This document shows positions 14,179 to 22,528 of a DNA stretch of 64,000 nucleotides, one piece after another. Both the position numbers and the translations under genes were made by a program. Every line of letters begins with the position of its first letter. Position 1 is the stretch's first letter. The notes below the pieces were generated by a model, which was not told the origin of the DNA, searched no databases, and saw only the letters and a program-made list of their open reading frames with translations. The stretch comes from Zoogloea sp041911615 (lineage in GTDB: Bacteria > Pseudomonadota > Gammaproteobacteria > Burkholderiales > Rhodocyclaceae): NCBI RefSeq assembly GCF_041911615.1, contig NZ_JAYROR010000099.1, forward strand, positions 1-64,000, written 5' to 3'.

Positions 14179-15120
14179 TCAGCCGATCAGCATGTGCCCG
14201 CCCATGCGCACGGCGATGCCGACCAGGGCGCCCAGTGCGGCGGGCTTCCAGACTTCGGCGACACGGCGGCCGGCGGAGACCAGCACGGCCACGCCGGGCA
14301 GGTCCAGCGGGTGGATCAGCAGGCCGGCGCTGGCGCCATTGAGGGTGGCGACGGTGACGGTGCCGGCGCGCAGCATCTCGTCCATGACGCCCATCATCGC
14401 GGTGCCGCCGGCGAGGAACTTGGTCAGCGTCGGCAGGATCAGCGCCGGATCGGCGCCGATGGCGAGCAGCAGCGGCGAGAGCAGGCCGGTGAGGGCGTCC
14501 AGCACGCCGAGGCGGCGCAGGGCGAGCACTACGGCGAGCGACAGGACCAGCATCGGGATCGAACCGACGGCGATCTTGAAGGCTTCGGCGCCCGCCCGGT
14601 TGATGACGTCGAGCACGCCCTTGGCGTTGTCGGCGACTGGATGGTGGAGCGTTTCGTCGACGCTGTGCTCGGAGGCGGACAGGCTGCGGCCGAAGAGATA
14701 GTAGGTGGCTGCCGCGGCGATGAGTCCGCCCACCAGCGACCAGCCCAGCACGATGCCGAAGTGCAGCCCCATCGCCACCAGCGGCATCGAGACGTTGGCC
14801 TGGGACATGGCCATGACCATCGCCAGGGTGGCGGCCAGATGGCGGCTGGAGGTGCCGCGCTGCTCCATCATTGCCAGGGTGGCGACGGGGGCGGCGAAGC
14901 TCACGAAGTTGATCTGGACGGCGGCGAAGACGCCGAGGCCGGTGAGGCCGAAGGGGCGCAGCGCCGGTGCGACGCGCGGCACCATCCAGTCGAGTACGCC
15001 GCGGGCCTCGAGCATGCGCATCAGCGACAGCATGACGATCATTACCGGCAGCAGCACGAAGAACGACAGCTCAACCGCCGAGCGGCCGGCGCGCAGGATC
15101 ACGTCGATCAGCAGGTCCAT
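14179..15120 (-). CDS. Nucleoside-recognition (Gate) domain membrane protein
   Basis: A 313-residue polytopic membrane protein with two nucleoside-recognition/Gate-type repeats (residues about 10-120 and 165-300; PVATLAMMEQRG ... KFLAGGTAMMG). It resembles spore-maturation protein SpmA/B and nucleoside-transporter gates. Eight or so hydrophobic segments are visible. Its function in Gram-negatives is not established. It is immediately upstream of yhhQ, a transporter for a modified nucleobase, which suggests a shared role in nucleobase or nucleoside traffic. That is inference from gene order only. Confidence 0.82.
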   Translation of the reverse strand: MDLLIDVILRAGRSAVELSFFVLLPVMIVMLSLMRMLEARGVLDWMVPRVAPALRPFGLTGLGVFAAVQINFVSFAAPVATLAMMEQRGTSSRHLAATLAMVMAMSQANVSMPLVAMGLHFGIVLGWSLVGGLIAAAATYYLFGRSLSASEHSVDETLHHPVADNAKGVLDVINRAGAEAFKIAVGSIPMLVLSLAVVLALRRLGVLDALTGLLSPLLLAIGADPALILPTLTKFLAGGTAMMGVMDEMLRAGTVTVATLNGASAGLLIHPLDLPGVAVLVSAGRRVAEVWKPAALGALVGIAVRMGGHMLIG

Positions 15121-15133
15121 GTTTGCGGTGCAC

Positions 15134-15168
15134 CAAAAAAATGACGACCCCGATTATCGGGGCCGTCG
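15134..15168 (-). terminator. Terminator of lrgAB
   Basis: On the minus strand, GACGGCCCCGAT and ATCGGGGTCGTC form a long stem with one G-T pair. ATTTTTTT follows, about 25 bases past the lrgB stop. Confidence 0.9.
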
Positions 15169-15193
15169 GTGGGGGCGGCAAGCAGGGCAGACC

Positions 15194-15931
15194 CTAGCTC
15201 TTGAACCAGCCGGCGAGGATCGGCAGCAGCCAGGGCAGGGCAAGGGCGGTGAACAGGCCGTTCAGACCCATCGCCAGGGCGGCAAAGGCGCCGGTCTGCT
15301 CGCTGAGCTGAAATGCGCGGGCGGTACCGATGCCGTGGGAGGCAAGCCCCAGGGCGAAGCCGATGCTGGCTTCATCGCGAACACCGAGCCGCTTGAGCAG
15401 GCCGTCGGCGAAGATCGCGCCGAAGATGCCGGTGAGGATCACGAAGACCGCGGTGAGCGAGGCGAGCCCGCCCAGGCGCTCGGCGATGCCCATTGCGATG
15501 GGAGTGGTGACCGATTTTGGGGCCAGCGAAACGACGGTCGGCGTGCTGGCACCGAGCAGGGCGCCGATCGCGTACGCGGAAACGCCGGCGACCAGCGAGC
15601 CGACCACCAGCGCGATCAGCAGCGGGCCGCTCATCTCGACGAGCCGCCGGAGCTGGCCGTGAAGCGGGACGGCGAGCGCCACGGTGGTCGGGCCGAGCAG
15701 GAAGTGCACGAACTGGGCTCCGTCGAAATAGCGCTGGTACGGCGTGCCGGTGAGCGCGAGCAGAGTGACCAGCATCGCTACCGAGAGGAGAACCGGGTTG
15801 ACCGCCGGATGTCCGCCCGCCTTGCGGTGGAGCAGGATGGCGAGAAGGTAGACGGCGAGGGTCAGGGTTAGCCACAGCAGGGGCTGCGCGGAGAGATAGA
15901 CCCAGATTTCGGTCATGCTGTCGGGCGTCAT
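15194..15931 (-). CDS. lrgB: LrgB family membrane protein (antiholin-like / plastidic glycolate transporter family)
   Basis: This LrgB/CidB family protein of 245 residues has multiple membrane spans. It shows the signature LLGPTTVALAVPL near residue 80, LAPKSVTTPIAMGIAE near 135 and ASHGIGTARAF near 195. The start ATG at 15931 overlaps the lrgA stop (ATGA). The open frame continues upstream, but that part lies over lrgA in another frame and is a shadow. In other bacteria LrgAB pairs modulate autolysis or transport pyruvate or glycolate. Here no LytSR regulator is adjacent. Confidence 0.9.
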   Translation of the reverse strand: MTPDSMTEIWVYLSAQPLLWLTLTLAVYLLAILLHRKAGGHPAVNPVLLSVAMLVTLLALTGTPYQRYFDGAQFVHFLLGPTTVALAVPLHGQLRRLVEMSGPLLIALVVGSLVAGVSAYAIGALLGASTPTVVSLAPKSVTTPIAMGIAERLGGLASLTAVFVILTGIFGAIFADGLLKRLGVRDEASIGFALGLASHGIGTARAFQLSEQTGAFAALAMGLNGLFTALALPWLLPILAGWFKS

Positions 15932-16281
15932 TGCGCGTCTCCGGTGCGGCGGCGGGTGAGCAGATGCAGGGTAAGGCCCGTGGCGGCGAGGCCAAGCAGG
16001 GTGCTGGCGACGAGCGCGACGGCGATCGGTCCGGCTTCGTCGACCAGGCGCCCGGCGTGGAGCATCACCCCGGTGCCGGCGGGCACGAACATCAGGGACA
16101 GGTTCTGCAGCAAGGTGCCGGCGGTGCTGCGCAGGGGTTCGCTGGGGCCGCGTCGGGCAATCAGATACATCAGCAGCAGCGCCATGCCGAGCACCGGGCC
16201 GGGAACCGGCAGGTGCAGCGCGACCCGCAGGGTTTCGCCGGCAAGCTGAAAGGCGAGGAGGAGGGCAAAGGCGGCGATCAT
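15928..16281 (-). CDS. lrgA: CidA/LrgA family holin-like protein
   Basis: A 117-residue, four-helix membrane protein matching the CidA/LrgA family: LPVPGPVLGMALLL near residue 24 and the central LMFVPAGTGVM segment. It is translationally coupled to lrgB by an ATGA overlap, the standard arrangement. Together they would form the membrane LrgAB complex. Upstream is the terminator of the first TRAP binding-protein gene, so the pair has its own promoter. Confidence 0.88.
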   Translation of the reverse strand: MIAAFALLLAFQLAGETLRVALHLPVPGPVLGMALLLMYLIARRGPSEPLRSTAGTLLQNLSLMFVPAGTGVMLHAGRLVDEAGPIAVALVASTLLGLAATGLTLHLLTRRRTGDAQ

Positions 16282-16372
16282 GGCAGGCCTCTTGAAGGGG
16301 GCGTTGAAAACGGGACGCCATTATCCGCCACTGTGCCGGGGCCTTGCAGCCACTGTGGGGCGGCCGGGCATG

Positions 16373-16400
16373 AAAAAAGGGCCGTGCTGGCACGGCCCTT
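16373..16400 (-). terminator. Terminator of first dctP-like gene
   Basis: AAGGGCCGTG and CACGGCCCTT form a 10-bp stem read on the minus strand, followed by TTTTTTC, about 25 bases after the stop. Confidence 0.93.
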
Positions 16401-16424
16401 CGGGTGAAGCGGGAAGCTGCGGGA

Positions 16425-17531
16425 TTACTTCTTGCCGGCCTTGGCCGAGGCGCTGCGGGCGCTCTGCATGAAGTTGTCGAAGCGGTTTTCGGCGACGGCG
16501 AACCACTGGAGCTGCTCGTCGCGGAATTTCTTCCAGTGCTCGTAAATCTTCTTGAACTTCGGGTTCTTGGCGGCGGTTTCCTCGTAGAGCTCGTGGGCGG
16601 CCTTGTAGGCGGCGGCCATCACGTCGCTCGGGAACGGACGCAGCTGCGTGCCCGAACCCACCAGTTGCTTGAGGGCGGTGGGGTTCTTGGCATCGTAGCG
16701 GGCCTGCATCTCGGCGTGAGCGTAGAGGCAGGCGTCTTCGAGGATGGTTTGATATTCCTTCGGCAGTGCGGCCCACTGCTTCTGGTTGACGTAGAGGGCG
16801 ATCTGCGGGCCGCCTTCCCAGAAGCCCGGGTAGTAGTAGTACTTGGCAACCTTGTTGAAGCCGAGCTTCTGGTCGTCGTAGGGGCCGATCCACTCGGCGG
16901 CGTCGATGGTGCCCTTTTCGAGGGCCGGGTAGATGTCGCCACCGGGGATCTGCTGGGGCACCACGCCGAGCTTGGCGAGCACCTGGCCGGCAAAGCCGCC
17001 GCAGCGGAACTTGAGTCCGTTGAGATCCTCGACGGTCTTGACCTCCTTGCGGAACCAGCCGCCCATCTGGGCACCGGTGTTGCCGCAAGGGATGTTGTAG
17101 ATGTTGTATTCCTTGAAGAACTCGCGGAAGAGTTCCAGGCCGCCACCGTCCATCATCCACGCCGTCTGCTGGCGGCTGTTGAGACCGAACGGCACTGCGG
17201 TTTCAAAGGCGAAGGTGGGGTCCTTGCCGATGAAGTAGTAGGAGCAGGTGTGGCCGCATTCGACGGTGCCGTCCTTGACGGCGTCGAGCACGCCCGGGCC
17301 GGGGACGATTTCGCCCGCTGCGAAGACCTGAATCTGGAACTTGCCCCCCGTGGCCGCCGCCACGCGCTTGGCCACCACGTCGGCGCCGCCGAAGATGGTG
17401 TCGAGGCTTTTCGGGAAGCTGGAGGCGAGGCGCCACTTGATTGTGGGCAGCTCGGCGGACAGGGCGGGGGCGGCCACGGCGCCCGCGGCGACACCGACGC
17501 TGGCCTTCTTCAGAAATGAACGACGTTCCAC
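16425..17531 (-). CDS. TRAP transporter substrate-binding protein (DctP family), paralog 1
   Basis: This 368-residue periplasmic binding protein has a Tat-like leader (RRSFLKKA) and a DctP fold. Recognisable features are WRLASSFPKSLDTIFGG at the mature N-terminus, the conserved ligand Arg region LKFRCGGFAGQVL, and PGGDIYPALEKGTIDAAEW. The pattern resembles the 2-oxo-acid/lactate-binding TakP type. It is closely related to the next gene upstream, most positions being identical, with SARSASAKAGKK as a divergent tail. No dctQ or dctM membrane gene is nearby, so it must use a permease encoded elsewhere. AAGGAG gives a strong ribosome site. Confidence 0.92.
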   Translation of the reverse strand: MERRSFLKKASVGVAAGAVAAPALSAELPTIKWRLASSFPKSLDTIFGGADVVAKRVAAATGGKFQIQVFAAGEIVPGPGVLDAVKDGTVECGHTCSYYFIGKDPTFAFETAVPFGLNSRQQTAWMMDGGGLELFREFFKEYNIYNIPCGNTGAQMGGWFRKEVKTVEDLNGLKFRCGGFAGQVLAKLGVVPQQIPGGDIYPALEKGTIDAAEWIGPYDDQKLGFNKVAKYYYYPGFWEGGPQIALYVNQKQWAALPKEYQTILEDACLYAHAEMQARYDAKNPTALKQLVGSGTQLRPFPSDVMAAAYKAAHELYEETAAKNPKFKKIYEHWKKFRDEQLQWFAVAENRFDNFMQSARSASAKAGKK

Positions 17532-17586
17532 TTTGTCTCCTTCTTTTTTGGAATGCTACGAACGGTGCTCTGATTATTCATGAGCC

Positions 17587-17649
17587 CCCGGACCCGAGAC
17601 AGTAAGGAAAACCCTATGCTGCCGTGCGGCATAAAAGCGCGGGTCCGGG
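17587..17649. repeat. Long inverted repeat between the two dctP paralogs
   Basis: CCCGGACCCG (17587-17596) is exactly repeated in inverted orientation as CGGGTCCGGG (17640-17649). A smaller ATGC-GCCG/CGGCAT hairpin lies inside. It sits just past the stop of paralog 2, but no T tract closes it. Confidence 0.6.
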
Positions 17650-17665
17650 ATGCGTCCGGCGACGT

Positions 17666-18769
17666 TTACTTGCCCTTGGCGCCGCCGCCGTGGCGGGTGG
17701 CCTGCATGAAGTTGTCGAAGCGATTCTCGGCGACGGCGAACCACTGGAGCTGCTCGTCGCGGAATTTCTTCCAGTGGTCGTAAATCTTCTTGAACTTCGG
17801 GTTCTTGGCGGCGGTTTCCTCGTAGAGCTCGTGAGTCACCTTGTAGGCGGCGGCCATCATGTCGCTCGGGAAGGGGCGCAGCTGGGTGCCGGCGGCGATC
17901 AGCTGCTTGAGCGCGTGCGGGTTGCGGGCGTCGTAGCGGGCCTGCATCTCGGCGTTGGCGAAGGCACAGGCGTCCTCGAGGATGGCCTGGTATTCCTTCG
18001 GCAGCTCGGCGAACTTCTTGGCGTTGACGTAGAGCGAGAGCTGCGCGCCGCCTTCCCAGAAGCCCGGGTAATAGTAGTACTTGGCGACCTTCGAGAAGCC
18101 GAGCTTCAGGTCGTCGTAGGGCGCAACCCACTCGGCCGCGTCGATGGTGCCCTTTTCGAGGGACGGGTAGATGTCGGCCGGCGGAATCTGCTGGGGCACG
18201 ACGCCGAGGCGGGCGAGCACCTGGCCGGCAAAGCCGCCGATGCGAAACTTGAGGCCCTTGAGATCGTCGAGCGACTTGATCTCCTTGCGGAACCAGCCAC
18301 CCATCTGGGTGCCGGTGTTGCCGCAGGGGATGTTGTGGATGTTGTATTCCTTGAAGAACTCGCGCAGCAGTTCGAGGCCGCCGCCGCTCATCAGCCAGGC
18401 GTTCTGCTGGCGGCTGTTGAGGCCGAAGGGAATGGCAGTGTCGAACGCCAGGGCCGGGTCCTTGCCGATGTACCAGTAAGAGGCGGCGTGGCCGAGTTCG
18501 ACGGTGCCGTCCTTGACCGCGTCGAGCACGCCGGGGGTCGGGACGATCTCGCCGGCGGCGAACAGGGAGATCTGGAACTTGCCCCCGGTGGCCGCGGCAA
18601 CGCGCTTGGCGACGGTCTCGCCAGCGCCGAAGATGGCATCGACGGTTTTCGGGAAACCGGAGGCGAGGCGCCACTTGATGGTCGGGAGGTCGGCGGCGAG
18701 GGCCGGGGCGGCAGCTGCGCCGGCGGCGAGGCCGGCGCCGGCCTGTTTCAGGAAAGAACGTCTTTCCAT
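17666..18769 (-). CDS. TRAP transporter substrate-binding protein (DctP family), paralog 2
   Basis: A 367-residue DctP-family protein, clearly a tandem duplicate of the downstream gene. It shares the RRSFLK Tat-like leader, the WRLASGFPK start, LKFRIGGFAGQVL and the C-terminal FAVAENRFDNFMQ block. It differs in the pocket region (for example RIGGF versus RCGGF, PADIYPSL versus GGDIYPAL), which may mean different ligands. It begins 49 bases downstream of the pmbA stop on the same strand, with AAGGAG before the ATG. No permease subunits are adjacent. Confidence 0.92.
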   Translation of the reverse strand: MERRSFLKQAGAGLAAGAAAAPALAADLPTIKWRLASGFPKTVDAIFGAGETVAKRVAAATGGKFQISLFAAGEIVPTPGVLDAVKDGTVELGHAASYWYIGKDPALAFDTAIPFGLNSRQQNAWLMSGGGLELLREFFKEYNIHNIPCGNTGTQMGGWFRKEIKSLDDLKGLKFRIGGFAGQVLARLGVVPQQIPPADIYPSLEKGTIDAAEWVAPYDDLKLGFSKVAKYYYYPGFWEGGAQLSLYVNAKKFAELPKEYQAILEDACAFANAEMQARYDARNPHALKQLIAAGTQLRPFPSDMMAAAYKVTHELYEETAAKNPKFKKIYDHWKKFRDEQLQWFAVAENRFDNFMQATRHGGGAKGK

Positions 18770-18818
18770 GGTGTGCTCCTTCTTTTCTTGGAGGTCTGGC
18801 GGAAATCGGGGGGGGGGC

Positions 18819-20159
18819 TCAGGCGCCGGCGACGGTCATGCGGTCCACGAGGATCGAGCCGCAATGCTTCGAGCCGCGCACCAGCACGTCGTTGCCGATC
18901 TCGCGGATGCCCATCAGCATGTCCTTGAGGTTGCCGGCGATGGTGATCTCGTGCACCGGGTACTGGATCACGCCGTTCTCGATCCAGAAGCCGGCTGCGC
19001 CGCGGGAGTAGTCGCCGGTGACGTAGTTGACGCCGTGGCCGAGCAGTTCGGTGACGAGCAGGCCGCGGTCCATCTGCTTGATGAGGCCGGCGAGATCGTG
19101 CTCGCCGGGCTTGACCAGCAGGTTGTGGCTGCCGCCGGCGTTGCCGGTGGTCTGCATGCCGAGCTTGCGGGCCGAGTAGGTGGACAGGAAATAGCCCTGC
19201 AGCACGCCGTCGATGATCACCTCGCGGTCGCGGGTGGCCACGCCGTCGTCGTCGAAGGGGCTGCTGGCGAAGGCCTTGGCGAGGTGCGGGCGCTCGGAAA
19301 TCTGGATGTGGCCGGGGAAGACCTGCTTGCCCAGGCTGTCCTGCAGGAAGCTCGACTTGCGGTACAGCGCGCCGCCGCTGACGGCGTGCACGAAGGCGCC
19401 GATCAGCCCGGCGGCCAGCGGCGCCTCGAACAGCACCGGCACTTCGCAGGTGGGGATCTGGCGGGCGCCGAGGCGGGCCAGCGCGCGGCGGGCGGCGAAC
19501 GTGCCGATCTCGTCGGCGTCGGCCAGTTCGGCCGGGTCGCGCTTGGTGGAGTACCAGTCGTCGCGCTGCATGTCGTCGCCTTCGCCGGCGATCACCGAGC
19601 AAGACAGGTAGTGACGCGAGCTGGAATAGCCGCCCATGAAGCCGAGGCTGTTGGCCGAGATGAAGTGGGATTCCTGCATCGACACGCTGGCGCCGTCGGA
19701 ATTGCGGATCTCGGGGCTCACCGCGAAGGCGGCGCGCTCGCAGCGGGTGGCTAGCGCGATGGCGTCCTCGGTGGACAGCTTCCACGGGTGGTAGAGGTCG
19801 AAATCCGGGAACGCGCGGGCCAGCAGCGCTTCGTCGGGCAGGCCGGCGGCGGGGTCGGGCGCGGTGAAGCGGGCGATGGAGACCGCGGCTTCGACGGTCG
19901 CCTTGAGGGCGTCCTTCGAAAAGTCGGAGGTGCTGGCGTAGCCGCGCTTCTGGCCATCGTAGATGGTGACGCCGATGCCCTTGTCGCGGTTGTATTCGAT
20001 GGTGTCCACCTCGTCGCGGCGGACGGTGACGGACTGGCCGAACCCTTCCGAGACATCCACTTCGCAGGCGGTGGCGCCACGCTTCCTGGCGAACTTGAGG
20101 ATGTCTTCGGCGATGGTCCTGAGGGTGTCCTGACTGAAGCTGAAACGGTTGTCGGCCAT
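18819..20159 (-). CDS. pmbA: Metalloprotease PmbA/TldE
   Basis: PmbA (446 residues) is the TldE half of the TldD/TldE protease that matures small peptides and degrades CcdA-type antitoxins. The N-terminal domain contains DTIEYNRDKGIGVTIYDG. The C-terminal domain carries GVATRDREVIIDGVLQGYFLSTYSARKLG and the terminal GNDVLVRGSKHCGSILVDRMTVAG. As expected for TldE, the zinc motif HExxxH of TldD is absent. The partner tldD is not in the window. It is divergent from darP, 67 bases apart. Confidence 0.95.
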   Translation of the reverse strand: MADNRFSFSQDTLRTIAEDILKFARKRGATACEVDVSEGFGQSVTVRRDEVDTIEYNRDKGIGVTIYDGQKRGYASTSDFSKDALKATVEAAVSIARFTAPDPAAGLPDEALLARAFPDFDLYHPWKLSTEDAIALATRCERAAFAVSPEIRNSDGASVSMQESHFISANSLGFMGGYSSSRHYLSCSVIAGEGDDMQRDDWYSTKRDPAELADADEIGTFAARRALARLGARQIPTCEVPVLFEAPLAAGLIGAFVHAVSGGALYRKSSFLQDSLGKQVFPGHIQISERPHLAKAFASSPFDDDGVATRDREVIIDGVLQGYFLSTYSARKLGMQTTGNAGGSHNLLVKPGEHDLAGLIKQMDRGLLVTELLGHGVNYVTGDYSRGAAGFWIENGVIQYPVHEITIAGNLKDMLMGIREIGNDVLVRGSKHCGSILVDRMTVAGA

Positions 20160-20163
20160 GGCT

Positions 20164-20194
20164 TTGCGGGAGGGGCAGAGGCTAAAGCTATAAT
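20164..20194 (+). promoter_or_regulatory. Promoter of darP-mogA
   Basis: TATAAT at 20189-20194 with TTGCGG at 20164-20169 (19-base spacer), 33 bases before the darP ATG. Confidence 0.5.
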
Positions 20195-20226
20195 CTTACC
20201 CTTCCCGCGCCTTTTTCACCCCCCAG

Positions 20227-20776
20227 ATGGCCAAGCACAAATACAACCCAGACGAAGAATTCGACGGCCCCAGCAAATCGCAGCTCAAGCGCGACAGCGC
20301 CGCCCTGCAGGATCTCGGTCGCGAGCTGGCCGAACTCGGCAAGGAACGCCTCGCCAAGGTGCCCATCGACGAAGACCTGCGCGACGCGGTCAAGGACTAC
20401 CAGCGCTTCACCGCCCACGAGGCCAAGCGGCGCCAGCTGCAGTACATCGGCAAACTGATGCGCAGTGTCGACCCGGAGCCGATCCGGGCCGCGCTAGACG
20501 CCTTCAAGGGCGTCTCCGCGGTCGAAACCGCCAGGATGCATCGCCTCGAGGCCTTGCGCACCCGGCTCCTCGAAGACGAGAAGACGCTCCACGACATCGC
20601 CGAAGCTCACCCGGGCGCCGACCTGCAGCAACTGCGTGTGCTGCGTCGCAACGCGATCAAGGAAAAGGAGCAGAACAAGCCGCCGCGGGCTTACCGTGAG
20701 CTTTTCCGGGTACTGCGCGAGCTCGAGGAGGGCCGCGCCGAGGCCGATGTCTCCGATGAAAAGGGCGAGGACGGCG

Positions 20777-20784
<8 letters not shown>
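20227..20784 (+). CDS. darP: Ribosome biogenesis factor DarP/YjgA (DUF615)
   Basis: A 185-residue, highly charged helical protein of the YjgA family, which associates with late 50S ribosome assembly intermediates. The start contains YNPDEEFDGPSKSQLKRDSAALQ, typical of the family. The central KRRQLQYIGKLMR and the closing RAYRELFRVLREL block confirm it. Its end overlaps the mogA start by 8 bases, giving a two-gene operon. The upstream SD is weak (CCCCAG). Confidence 0.95.
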
Positions 20785-21364
<580 letters not shown>

Positions 21365-21826
21365 TCAGGCCATGCCCAGCGCGGCCCGTAGCGCCGCCGC
21401 GCCGGGCGCCATCAGGAGCCAGCCGAGGGCGCCGCAATTGGCCCACGCGGTCAGCCAGAACACTGCCCGAAACGCCGCCTTTTGCGATTTGTGACGCAGC
21501 CAGCGCTGTGCCAGCACCGCGCCGGGCCAGCCGCCGACGAGGGCGAGCAGGTGCAGGGTGCGCTCGGGCGTGCGCCAGGCACCGCGGCGCGCAGCGGACT
21601 TGTCGTGGGCGTAAACCGCGAACGTCAAGCCGCTCACCAGCCCGTAGAGGCCGGCCAGCCAGCGTGGCCAGTGGCCATTCGACACGCCGACGGCGAGCGC
21701 GCCCGAAAAGCCAGCGAGCAGGATGAGCGAGGCCGGATGGTCGCCACCGGTGCGCACGGCTTCCCGCCGCCGCCCACCCGTAGCCGTTCTGCCCGGCGTC
21801 GGATCATTGCGCAGTCGGCGCGTCAC
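21365..21826 (-). CDS. DUF1294 small membrane protein
   Basis: A protein of up to 153 residues ending in a DUF1294 membrane domain (VYAHDKSAARRGAWRTPERTL, then GGWPGAVLAQ and RHKSQKAAFR). Three or four hydrophobic segments are visible. Many relatives carry an N-terminal cold-shock domain; here only about 30 basic, low-complexity residues precede the first helix. The start is uncertain: no ATG is in frame near the N-terminus, so GTG at 21826 is used, with another GTG 69 bases inside. It follows msrQ after 10 bases on the same strand and may be part of that operon. Function unknown. It is convergent with mogA, touching its stop. Confidence 0.75.
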   Translation of the reverse strand: MTRRLRNDPTPGRTATGGRRREAVRTGGDHPASLILLAGFSGALAVGVSNGHWPRWLAGLYGLVSGLTFAVYAHDKSAARRGAWRTPERTLHLLALVGGWPGAVLAQRWLRHKSQKAAFRAVFWLTAWANCGALGWLLMAPGAAALRAALGMA

Positions 21827-21836
21827 GGCGCAGCGT

Positions 21837-22508
21837 TCACTTGGCGAAAATACGGATCACCTTGCCGGTGAGCGTCGGCGGCTGGGGCAGGTAGCCGCCG
21901 GTGATCTGTTTGCGTCGCTCCAGCTCGCGCCACCACGCTCGAATGCCGAGCAGCGCGGCGACGATCAGCGAGTAGATCAGCGGCTCGGTCACGTCCTTCT
22001 TGACCAGCCACCAGAAATGCACGCAGCCCAGCACCGCGATCGGGTAGATCGCCCGGTGCAGGTTCTGCCAGCGTCGGCCGCCGAGCTTGCGGATCGCGAA
22101 ATTGCTCGAGGTGGCCGCCAGCGGCGCCATCAACACCAGCGCGGCGAAGCCGACGGTGATGAACGGGCGCTTCAGGATGTCCTTGGCGATCGCCGGCCAG
22201 TCGAAGAACTGATCGAGCCAGACGTAGGTGGCGAGATGCGCGACGCCGTAGGCGAAGGCGAACAGGCCGAGCATCCGGCGCAAGCGGATCAGCCAGTGCC
22301 AGCCGGTGTACTTGCGCAGCGGCGTCACCGCGAGGGTGATCAGCAGGAAGCGCAGCGTCCATTCGCCCGAGCCGCGGGTGATCGCCTCGATGGGGTTGGC
22401 GCCGAGGGTGTCGAGTTCGAAACCGCGCCACAGGCCGTAGGCGGGCAGCAGGCACAGCACGAAGAGCACGGCCTTGATGGCGGAAAGTTGGGTCTTGCCT
22501 GGATTCAT
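21837..22508 (-). CDS. msrQ: MsrQ, heme-binding membrane subunit of the methionine sulfoxide reductase system
   Basis: MsrQ (223 residues) is a b-type heme membrane protein that passes electrons to periplasmic MsrP. About six membrane helices of the ferric-reductase-like family are seen, with candidate heme histidines in GVAHLATYVW, NLHRAIYPI and GCVHFWW. The motif RRMLGLFAFAYG is typical. Start ATG 22508 is chosen because it gives the normal MsrQ N-terminus; the frame extends upstream only over msrP. It lies 20 bases downstream of msrP. Confidence 0.94.
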   Translation of the reverse strand: MNPGKTQLSAIKAVLFVLCLLPAYGLWRGFELDTLGANPIEAITRGSGEWTLRFLLITLAVTPLRKYTGWHWLIRLRRMLGLFAFAYGVAHLATYVWLDQFFDWPAIAKDILKRPFITVGFAALVLMAPLAATSSNFAIRKLGGRRWQNLHRAIYPIAVLGCVHFWWLVKKDVTEPLIYSLIVAALLGIRAWWRELERRKQITGGYLPQPPTLTGKVIRIFAK

Positions 22509-22528
22509 GGTTGCGGTGTGGCGAGGGC

